A stretch of 6,086 nucleotides of DNA from NCBI GenBank assembly GCA_002451155.1, contig DKBG01000174.1:25506-31591 (forward strand). The letters run 5' to 3'. The notes under the pieces were generated by a model. It saw only the letters and a program-made list of their open reading frames with translations, was not told the origin of the DNA and searched no databases. A program made the position numbers and the translations under genes. Shown one piece after another: positions 1 through 6,086 of this stretch (positions within the stretch are counted from its first letter, which is position 1; each line of letters begins with the position of its first letter). The stretch is from Ignavibacteria bacterium UBA6906. Lineage in GTDB: Bacteria; Bacteroidota; Ignavibacteria; UBA10030; UBA6906.

Positions 1-1639
1 AGCCGCACTCGATGCACTTGTCCACGACCGGGTCGGCCGGTGGCAGCGGCTTCAAATTCTTCATGTGGACGAGCGGATCGGGGTTGAGGATGACTCCCGG
101 GTTGAGCAATCCTTCAGGATCGAACGCGGCCTTGATCTCCTGCATCACCCTGTACGCGTCGGCTCCCCACTCCGTTTCGACAAAAGGAGCCATGTTCCTT
201 CCTGTCCCATGCTCGGCTTTGAGTGCCCCGTCATAGTCCTGCACAACCAGGCGGACGACGTCGTCCATAAACACCCTGTACCGCTCGATCTCCTCCGGCA
301 CATTGAAATCCTGCTTGAACACGAAATGCAGGTTGCCTTCGAGTGCGTGGCCGAAAATGATCGCGTCATGGTACCCGTGTGTGTCAAAGAGCTTCTGAAG
401 ATCCAGGGTTGCCTCGGCAAGGCGGTGCAACGGGAAGGCAACGTCTTCAATGATGACGGTCGTACCGGATTGTCTCATTGCTCCCACAGAGGGGAAGAGG
501 CCCTTGCGGATGTTCCAGAGCGAGACGAATTCAGCGGGGTCCGAGGTGAACTGGATCTCTCCCAACGTCGGTATGGAGGCGAGTCCCTGAATGACCGCAG
601 CGATGTTTGACGCAAGAGCCTCGCGTGATTCCGCTCGCGTCTCGACGAGCAGGGATGCTGCCTGCTCGGAGAGGGATTTCAGATGTCCCGGTACACCTGC
701 TTTGTCCTCGATCGAATGCAACGAGGCCCGGTCCATCAGCTCGACAGCATCAACCGGTGATTGTTTCAGCACCGGGACAGCGGAGCAGGCGGCGGCGATA
801 TCAGGGAAGATGATCAGGGCGCTCGCCTTGAATGGATGCTCGGGGACCGTCCGGTAGGTGATTTCCGACATGAATCCGAGAGTCCCTTCCGAGCCGATCA
901 TCAGATGCTGGATGATGTCGATCGGGTCGTCGAAATCCACAAGGGCGTTGAGACTGTAGCCCATGGTGTTCTTCATCGAAAACTTCCAGCGGATTCTGTC
1001 GGTGAGCTGCCCATTCGCCTTCACGCGTCGAGAGATCGATTGGATGGTGTGTACCAGGTCAGCTCTCCGCTCGAGGAATGTCCGCCTGCTCTCGACATCG
1101 GCTGTGTCCAACAGAGTGCCGTCGGCGAAGATCACCCGCATCGAGTGAACAGTCCGATAGCTGTTCTGTGCCGTTCCACAGCACATCCCGCTCGCATTAT
1201 TCGCAGCGATTCCCCCGATCATCGCCGAATTGATCGATGCCGGATCGGGACCGATCTTCTTCCCGTAGGGCGCGAGGAGAGCATTGGCGTGGCTCCCGAT
1301 GATGCCGGGCTGCAGGCTGATCCTTGCCCCGGCCTCCCGGATTCTGTATCCCCGCCATGAACGGCCCAGGAGCACGAGGATCGAGTCTGAGACTGCCTGT
1401 CCGGAAAGGCTTGTTCCGGCGGCCCGAAACGTCAGTGGGAGCCTGAATTGTCTGGCGGCTGCGAGAACCTCACTCACCTCGTCTTCATTCTCAACCTGAA
1501 CGACGAGCTTTGGAATAAGGCGGTAAAAACTAGCATCCGTTCCATACGCCAGCGTTCGGAGCTCGTCGTGAAAGAGCCGATCAGCCGGAATGGATCGCGT
1601 GACGCTGTCGTAGAAGTCTCTGTACGTACCGCTCAGCAT
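1..1639 (-). CDS. dld: FAD/Fe-S D-lactate dehydrogenase (Dld-II type), C-terminus cut off by window edge
   Basis: Flavoprotein predicted to oxidise D-lactate (or a related D-2-hydroxy acid) to the 2-keto acid at the cytoplasmic face of the inner membrane, passing electrons through FAD and iron-sulfur clusters to the respiratory chain. My translation of 546 residues from ATG 1639 shows the PCMH-type FAD domain first: GTDASFYRLIP (33-43), RAAGTSLSGQ (72-81), PDPAS (131-135), GGIAANNASG (142-151) and GSEGTLG (249-255). The FAD-oxidase C-terminal domain follows: GHALEGNLHF (430-439), EHGTGR (476-481) and NPGVILNP (513-520). H431, H438, E476 and H477 match the metal-binding and catalytic residues known in D-2-hydroxyacid dehydrogenases of this superfamily. 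The visible part ends in DKCIECG (540-546), the start of a 4Fe-4S CxxC motif. Family members run to about 930-950 residues, so roughly 390 (4Fe-4S dicluster and cysteine-rich CCG domains) lie outside. The start fits the usual family N-terminus but has no good Shine-Dalgarno. A glycolate oxidase-like or 2-hydroxyglutarate substrate is less likely but possible. Confidence 0.93.
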   Translation of the reverse strand, partial: MLSGTYRDFYDSVTRSIPADRLFHDELRTLAYGTDASFYRLIPKLVVQVENEDEVSEVLAAARQFRLPLTFRAAGTSLSGQAVSDSILVLLGRSWRGYRIREAGARISLQPGIIGSHANALLAPYGKKIGPDPASINSAMIGGIAANNASGMCCGTAQNSYRTVHSMRVIFADGTLLDTADVESRRTFLERRADLVHTIQSISRRVKANGQLTDRIRWKFSMKNTMGYSLNALVDFDDPIDIIQHLMIGSEGTLGFMSEITYRTVPEHPFKASALIIFPDIAAACSAVPVLKQSPVDAVELMDRASLHSIEDKAGVPGHLKSLSEQAASLLVETRAESREALASNIAAVIQGLASIPTLGEIQFTSDPAEFVSLWNIRKGLFPSVGAMRQSGTTVIIEDVAFPLHRLAEATLDLQKLFDTHGYHDAIIFGHALEGNLHFVFKQDFNVPEEIERYRVFMDDVVRLVVQDYDGALKAEHGTGRNMAPFVETEWGADAYRVMQEIKAAFDPEGLLNPGVILNPDPLVHMKNLKPLPPADPVVDKCIECG

Positions 1640-1726
1640 GGGGAGAGGTCGGATTGGGTGAAGGGTCAGGGCCTTTTCTGAGTGTAGCGAAATCTTTGCG
1701 AAGAAGGAACCCCGGCAGAGACACCG
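1640..1726. promoter_or_regulatory. Divergent intergenic region between dehydrogenase and TonB-dependent receptor
   Basis: This 87-bp gap must carry the 5' ends of both divergent genes, or their promoters overlap the coding starts. Seen directly: GCGAA occurs twice (1687-1691 and 1698-1702), 11 bp apart start to start, about one helical turn. AATCTTTG at 1691-1698 differs by one base from the Bacteroidota -7 consensus TAnnTTTG, but I see no TTTG at the proper -33 distance, so it is not called as a promoter. AAGAAGGAA at 1701-1709 is purine-rich and resembles a ribosome binding site, but lies 17 bases from ATG 1727. That a promoter is present is inference from the gene arrangement. Confidence 0.4.
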
Positions 1727-4312
1727 ATGATTCGCCGCGGGGAACCGGGAACGATGCGCACAGTGTTGAAAAGGGCATGGAGGAGTTCAGTCCCTTTGCC
1801 TAAAGTACTCATTATTGCCGCGCTCGCGATGTATTTCACCGGTGGGACAGCCTGGAGCCAGGCCGAGGGGACCGCTGCGTCCGGGTCCATCAAAGGGACG
1901 GTACTCCTGCCCGGTTCCGAACCTGCCATCGGGGCGAATGTCCTGATTCAGGATTCCCGGATCGGAACGTCCGTTCGGGCCGATGGGACGTTTCTGCTGG
2001 CCGGCTTGCCGCCGGGGACATACAGGCTTGTCGCGCGGCTGATCGGCTACGAACAGACCTCGCCGGTTGAAGTGACGCTCCGGGGTGGGGAAGCGCTCTC
2101 CGTCGAACTCACGTTGAAGCAGGTCCCGCTCGAACTCAATGCGGTAACGGTAACGGGGAGCCGGAGACAGGACGCCCGGGACACCCGCTCGAGCGTGACA
2201 ACCCTCTCCCCGAGAGAGTCGAAGATTCTTCCAGGAGCTGCCGAGGATGTGCTCCGCTCTCTCCAGGCAGTTCCGGGAGTTACGAGCGTAAATGACTTTT
2301 CTTCACAGCTGGTCGTCCGCGGATCCGGACCAGACCAGAATCTCATCATGATCGACGGATTCGAGGTGCTGAACCCGTATCGCCTGTACGGATTCATCTC
2401 GATGTTCAATCCGGAAACGGTAAGTGACATCAGCCTTCAGACCGGAGGATTTTCAGCGCAGTACGGAGACCGCCTCTCTGCTGTCCTCGACGTCAGGAAC
2501 AGAGAGGGGAGGACGGACGTCGCAATCGGCGGCAAGCTCAACCTCAGTCTCACCAACCTGAACTTCATCGTTGAAGGGGGTCTACCGCTGGAGGGCGCGT
2601 CGTATTTGTTCTCGGCACGGCGCACCTACTACGATCTCATCCTTGGGCCGGTCTTGAAATCGGCAGGGATAGTCAAAGGAGACGTCGCACTCCCGAATTT
2701 CAGGGATTTCCAGGGGAAGATCGTTGTCCCTCTCGGGTCCAGAAACAAACTGATGATTACAGGATTTTCATCCCGCGACGGGGCGGACGTTGTATCCGGA
2801 ACCGAACGCGACCGGCCTGACAGCGTGAATGTGCTCGACCAGTCGTACAACACGCTGCTGGGGGCGACCTGGCTTTTCACCCCGGGCGAGCGGCTTGTGG
2901 TATCAACCCGGTTTTCCTGGTATCGCAACAACGGGCAGGGGGTCTTTGACGGAACGTTTGTAGACCCGTCTCAGAATACGGGCGATCTGGGCCGAGGTGA
3001 CACGATCGGGATACGATTTGTCAAGTTTGGTGTTGATTATGCATATCGATATCAGAAATCGACTCTCTCACAACAGCTCCTCTGGGGTGCTGGGTTCCAC
3101 ACCGTTGAGGCGGGGTACGGCGTCGATTTTCTGCGGACCGACTTTACCCGGTTCTTTCAATTCGATGACGCGTTTCGGCAGCTCCTGGAATCTCGCGGAC
3201 AGGTCGTCCCCACGGATGCGACCGAGTCCCTGGGATATGAACGGTACCACGCGTTTGTCCAGGACAGGGTTCGACTGGGCGAGAAGTTCTTTGTCCAGCC
3301 GGGTATCCGCCTCGATCTGTACCCGGTTCTCGCACGAACATTGGAAATCGCTCCACGCCTCAACATCTCGTACGCCCTCTCGGATCTGACGACGCTGCGG
3401 GCGGCGTACGGGGTGTTTTACCAGTCTCCTGGGATGGAGAAATGGGACTTCAGAAGTCCGGTAGTCTATTCGCGCGAGTACTTTTCAGAAATTGTTGCTG
3501 AACGGGCGGTCCATTACATTCTTGGACTTGACAGGATGGTAAGCCCGGCGTGGCAGTTCAAATTCGATCTCTACTACAAGGATTTGGGCGATGTCATCGT
3601 TCCCGAAAGACTTTCCGGCACGAGATGGGATTCCCGGCAGGCCGGGAGCGATCCGCGCTCTCCCTCAAGCTGGACCACTCCACTCCTCGTCTCGGCGGAT
3701 TCATCAACCAGCAAGCCTGTGAACGATGCCCGGGGGTATTCGACCGGCGGAGAGATCCTGCTGCAGAAGATTCGCGGCCTGCCCGAAGACCGGTTTACCG
3801 GCTGGATCGGTTACGCGCTTTCTTATTCCGAAAGGGATCGGAACGGGGTGCTCTCCCCGTTCCAGTTCGATCAGCGCCATGCGCTGACCCTGGTCGGCAA
3901 CCTCCGGTTCGCTTCCCGCTGGGAAGCGGGTGCCCGGTTTACGCTCCGGAGCGGTCGACCATACGCTGATGCTATCGGGGTGAGCCCACGGATTGTAGTT
4001 GCGACTGTCGGCGGATCGACGTTCCCCGTTATCCAGACCGATGCCGACGGCAGGACAATCCTGGATGTCGTCTATGAGACCGACCGGTATTCCGGCCGGA
4101 TGAATCTGTACCACACGCTTGACATCCGGCTCACAACCTACCCGCGCTGGTTTGGGCTTGACTGGGCCGTCTATCTTGATGTCCAGAACGTCTACAACAG
4201 GCAGAACGAACAGGCGGTGAACTTCTATATTGACGATGCGGGTGCCCTGCAGCGTCGTCCCATCTACGGTCTCCCCATCTTCCCGTCGCTCGGGCTCAGC
4301 GTCGTCTTCTAA
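1727..4312 (+). CDS. TonB-dependent outer-membrane receptor with N-terminal carboxypeptidase-regulatory-like domain
   Basis: Complete 861-residue outer-membrane transporter that would take up an unknown ligand using TonB/ExbBD energy. Residues 26-46 are a hydrophobic signal-peptide core with a likely cleavage after AWS (44) or SQA (46). About 53-131 is an Ig-like CarboxypepD_reg-like domain, with LPPGTYRLVARLIGYE at 94-109. LNAVTVTGSR (137-146) sits where a TonB box is expected. The plug follows at about 154-257, including VVRGSGPDQNLIMIDG (196-211) and GGFSAQYGDRLSAVLDV (240-256). The remainder is a beta-barrel with DVQNVYNRQN at 818-827 and the terminal phenylalanine F861 typical of barrel insertion. 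No SusD-like partner is seen downstream, and the protein is shorter than typical SusC, so a SusC/D glycan system is unlikely. The ligand could be a siderophore, cofactor, peptide or other nutrient. The start is unsettled: ATG 1754 (residue 10) has GGGGA about 10 bases upstream and gives a more usual signal peptide; I report the longer form. No clear terminator follows the stop. Confidence 0.95.
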   Translation: MIRRGEPGTMRTVLKRAWRSSVPLPKVLIIAALAMYFTGGTAWSQAEGTAASGSIKGTVLLPGSEPAIGANVLIQDSRIGTSVRADGTFLLAGLPPGTYRLVARLIGYEQTSPVEVTLRGGEALSVELTLKQVPLELNAVTVTGSRRQDARDTRSSVTTLSPRESKILPGAAEDVLRSLQAVPGVTSVNDFSSQLVVRGSGPDQNLIMIDGFEVLNPYRLYGFISMFNPETVSDISLQTGGFSAQYGDRLSAVLDVRNREGRTDVAIGGKLNLSLTNLNFIVEGGLPLEGASYLFSARRTYYDLILGPVLKSAGIVKGDVALPNFRDFQGKIVVPLGSRNKLMITGFSSRDGADVVSGTERDRPDSVNVLDQSYNTLLGATWLFTPGERLVVSTRFSWYRNNGQGVFDGTFVDPSQNTGDLGRGDTIGIRFVKFGVDYAYRYQKSTLSQQLLWGAGFHTVEAGYGVDFLRTDFTRFFQFDDAFRQLLESRGQVVPTDATESLGYERYHAFVQDRVRLGEKFFVQPGIRLDLYPVLARTLEIAPRLNISYALSDLTTLRAAYGVFYQSPGMEKWDFRSPVVYSREYFSEIVAERAVHYILGLDRMVSPAWQFKFDLYYKDLGDVIVPERLSGTRWDSRQAGSDPRSPSSWTTPLLVSADSSTSKPVNDARGYSTGGEILLQKIRGLPEDRFTGWIGYALSYSERDRNGVLSPFQFDQRHALTLVGNLRFASRWEAGARFTLRSGRPYADAIGVSPRIVVATVGGSTFPVIQTDADGRTILDVVYETDRYSGRMNLYHTLDIRLTTYPRWFGLDWAVYLDVQNVYNRQNEQAVNFYIDDAGALQRRPIYGLPIFPSLGLSVVF

Positions 4313-4476
4313 AGGTCTTTTCGTGCTTCTTGTCTGTCCACGATCCCTGCAGGGGAGGGGATGACCACTCACTGCCCCCGCGGGAGCGTGTCTCCTCCCG
4401 GCGGCGTGTCCTCATGCGCGACCGCGTGATTGAATTTCTCCCCGATGCCCCATACATTGGGGAAACGTCTTTCCGT
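4313..4476. other. Leader region before the sensor kinase, with small inverted repeats
   Basis: The 164 bases between the receptor stop and the chosen kinase start hold no convincing gene and no hairpin followed by a T-run, so read-through from the receptor gene is possible. Seen directly: a 10-bp perfect palindrome CCCTGCAGGG (4345-4354); a 6-bp stem CGGGAG/CTCCCG (4381-4386 with 4395-4400, loop of 8); and a 5-bp stem CCCCA/TGGGG (4448-4452 with 4458-4462, loop TACAT). The last stem covers most of GGGGA (4459-4463), the nearest ribosome-binding-site-like sequence to ATG 4477. The kinase frame stays open through this whole gap, so the real kinase start could be upstream, for example at ATG 4414. 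Confidence 0.35.
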
Positions 4477-6086
4477 ATGATTGGCCTTCCATTCTTTCCG
4501 AATCACACCTCCGGTGCCAGGGGTAGGACCAGAGTAATCGCCCTGGTCCTTATTCTCATCGTTCTCCTGCCCGCCCTTTTCTACTCTGCCTTTGAGATCG
4601 CATCCCTGAGCAGAACGGAAGACCTCGTTGCAGACATCTACCGCAGAGAGATGGATGCGATACTCTTCTCTCTGAACCAGTACACAGCGGATGTCACATC
4701 TGCCTGGGCGGGGGGTGTGGCCTCGATTCTGCAGACTTCCCTTGAACGCGGAACGGCGGGACTGCAGGAAGATATATCGCAATTCTCGGCAAACCGTCCG
4801 GCCATCAAGGCAGTATTTGTCGCTGATTCGACTCTGGAAGAGTTGCGGATGTTCGGAGGATCGGCGGACAGTCCGTGGATGGGAGGGACTGAAGCCCTGC
4901 GCGTTCCCCTGGAGGCAATGCGTGACACGCTGCACCAGCTCTGGAGAGTCAGCAATCTGGACTACCGCAAGATTGAACCGTTCCGGTTTCGGGACGTTGT
5001 TACCGGCAGGGCTGTCGACGGTCTTCTGTTTGTCATGCCGGATCTGCGGGGCTCACCGGCCGTCGTCGGGATTCTTCTGGACGAAGAGCGTTACATCCAG
5101 GATATCGTGCTCCGAAAAGCAGAGGAGATCGCCCGCGATGAGTTCATCGTCGGGATCATCCCCGACAGCGGGGATGGGACTCTGGTCACCACGGCACCGG
5201 TCAGGTCTGAGGAACTGAGTCATACCGTGCGGATCTGGATGCTCCCCCGCCACAGCGTTGGTATCAGGCTGGTGGGGGAGGATATTGAGGAAGTCGTGCG
5301 TTCCCGCTTCACCGCAAACATCATTCTAATCCTCCTTCTGGATGTCATCCTGCTTGCAGGGGCCTGGTTTGTGTTTCGATCGATGAAACGGGAGGTCGAA
5401 TTCGCCCAGCTGAAGTCGGACTTCGTATCCAGCGTCTCTCATGAACTGCGGACGCCGCTTGCGCTCATACGAATGTATGCAGAGACGCTTGAAATGGGGC
5501 GTCTTTCGGACGAAGGGAAAAAACAGGAATACTACTCGACCATCCTTCATGAGACGGAACGACTCAGCCGTCTGGTCAACAATGTGCTGAATTTCGCGAG
5601 ACAGGATGCAGGAAGGAAGCGGTACCATTTCACGGAAGCGGATCTGAACGATATCGTCCGCTCAGTGATGCGAACGTACGAGCATCATCTGCAGATTGAA
5701 GAGATCTCGCCGATTGTCGATCTCTGTACAGACCCGCTCATTGTGCGGGTAGACCCAGAAGCGGTTGCCGAAGCCCTGATCAATGTTGTGGACAACGCGG
5801 TGAAGTACAGCTTGACGGAGAAGTTTCTCCGGATCGAATCCGGGGTGAGTCAGGGGAAGGCCTACGTCAGTGTTGAGGATCGGGGTGCCGGGATTCCGTG
5901 GGAGCATCAGGCGAAAATCTTTGAACAGTTTTACAGAGGGTCCGGTGGGGATGTTCAAGCGGTTCGGGGAAGCGGTCTCGGCCTGACGCTGGTGAAGCGC
6001 ATCATGGATGCACACGGCGGATCGATCGACGTTGTGAGCACTCCCGGGAAAGGAAGCACCTTTACATTGAATTTTCCGGTTGGTCC
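4477..6086 (+). CDS. HAMP-less membrane sensor histidine kinase, last residues cut off by window edge
   Basis: Inner-membrane two-component kinase that would autophosphorylate on histidine and pass the phosphate to a response regulator, probably encoded just past the right edge. My translation (numbered from ATG 4477) shows a short cytoplasmic tail, TM1 at about 20-38, a periplasmic region of about 240 residues and TM2 at about 280-300. A linker of only about 20 residues leads to the HisKA domain, with no HAMP or PAS domain between. The H box is SHELRTPL with phospho-acceptor H322. The ATPase domain has the N box VVDNAVKYS (N440), G1 box DRGAGIP (468-474), F box IFEQFYRG (F482) and G2 box GSGLGL (498-503). 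It ends in GGSIDVVSTPGKGSTFTLNF, so only a few residues are missing. All catalytic motifs are intact. The periplasmic part starts with a long amphipathic helix; I cannot assign it to a named sensor family. ATG 4477 puts about 19 residues before TM1; ATG 4414 would add 21 more. The start is uncertain, the family call is not. Confidence 0.92.
   Translation, partial: MIGLPFFPNHTSGARGRTRVIALVLILIVLLPALFYSAFEIASLSRTEDLVADIYRREMDAILFSLNQYTADVTSAWAGGVASILQTSLERGTAGLQEDISQFSANRPAIKAVFVADSTLEELRMFGGSADSPWMGGTEALRVPLEAMRDTLHQLWRVSNLDYRKIEPFRFRDVVTGRAVDGLLFVMPDLRGSPAVVGILLDEERYIQDIVLRKAEEIARDEFIVGIIPDSGDGTLVTTAPVRSEELSHTVRIWMLPRHSVGIRLVGEDIEEVVRSRFTANIILILLLDVILLAGAWFVFRSMKREVEFAQLKSDFVSSVSHELRTPLALIRMYAETLEMGRLSDEGKKQEYYSTILHETERLSRLVNNVLNFARQDAGRKRYHFTEADLNDIVRSVMRTYEHHLQIEEISPIVDLCTDPLIVRVDPEAVAEALINVVDNAVKYSLTEKFLRIESGVSQGKAYVSVEDRGAGIPWEHQAKIFEQFYRGSGGDVQAVRGSGLGLTLVKRIMDAHGGSIDVVSTPGKGSTFTLNFPVG

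Noticed and set aside
761..1360. 199-codon open frame on the plus strand, and a 181-codon one at 65-610
   Set aside because: Both lie antisense to the dehydrogenase, whose minus-strand translation shows conserved motifs throughout. Their own translations are low-complexity in character, with many R, H, D and P residues and no recognisable domain.
1691..1698. AATCTTTG as a Bacteroidota-type promoter element (TAnnTTTG)
   Set aside because: It misses the first base, and no TTTG is found at the expected upstream distance; the nearest TTTT (1674-1677) is too close.
4345..4354. CCCTGCAGGG palindrome as a terminator for the receptor gene
   Set aside because: It is a perfect palindrome with no loop and no following T-run, so it does not look like an intrinsic terminator. 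A 10-bp palindrome can arise by chance.
3704..4372. 222-codon open frame on the minus strand, with another of 188 codons at 4369-4935
   Set aside because: The first is antisense to the receptor barrel and the second mostly to the kinase N-terminal half. Neither shows a domain, signal or sensible start; they are shadows of GC-biased codon use.
4361..4429. 22-residue leader ORF (ATG 4361, TGA 4427-4429) just after GGGGAGGGG
   Set aside because: The purine-rich run touches the ATG, so the spacing is too short for normal initiation. The peptide has no regulatory codon run or recognisable feature.
4691..5218. 175-codon plus-strand open frame inside the kinase region
   Set aside because: It is the wrong frame. 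The frame beginning at 4477 gives an unbroken kinase with two membrane helices and all catalytic boxes.

Overview
The window holds three protein-coding genes, two of them cut by its edges, and no RNA gene, mobile element or CRISPR array that I can see. The DNA is moderately GC-rich. The outer-membrane receptor has an Ig-like N-terminal extension of the kind common in Bacteroidota and relatives. It sits beside a HAMP-less sensor kinase of a type I associate with the FCB group (Bacteroidota, Ignavibacteriota, Rhodothermota and similar) and Acidobacteriota. A diderm, probably FCB-group, bacterium is the best guess; nothing fixes it further.

Layout. On the minus strand, 1639 down to 1 encodes the first 546 residues of a large FAD plus iron-sulfur D-lactate dehydrogenase (Dld-II type); its ferredoxin-like C-terminal half lies beyond the left edge. 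An 87-bp gap (1640-1726) then separates two divergent genes. On the plus strand, 1727-4312 is a complete 861-residue TonB-dependent outer-membrane receptor: signal peptide, carboxypeptidase-regulatory-like domain, TonB-box-like segment, plug and 22-strand-type barrel. After a 164-bp gap with small inverted repeats, a membrane sensor histidine kinase runs from about 4477 to the right edge. It has all its catalytic motifs and lacks only its last few residues.

How they may work together. The receptor would import a ligand across the outer membrane using TonB energy. The kinase, with a periplasmic domain of about 240 residues between two membrane helices, would sense something in the periplasm or envelope. 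A cognate response regulator would be expected just past the right edge. The dehydrogenase would oxidise D-lactate (or a similar 2-hydroxy acid) and pass electrons to the respiratory chain. A shared function for the three is inference from position only. I found no convincing sign of a new kind of system; the most distinctive elements are the unassigned kinase sensor domain and the unassigned receptor ligand.
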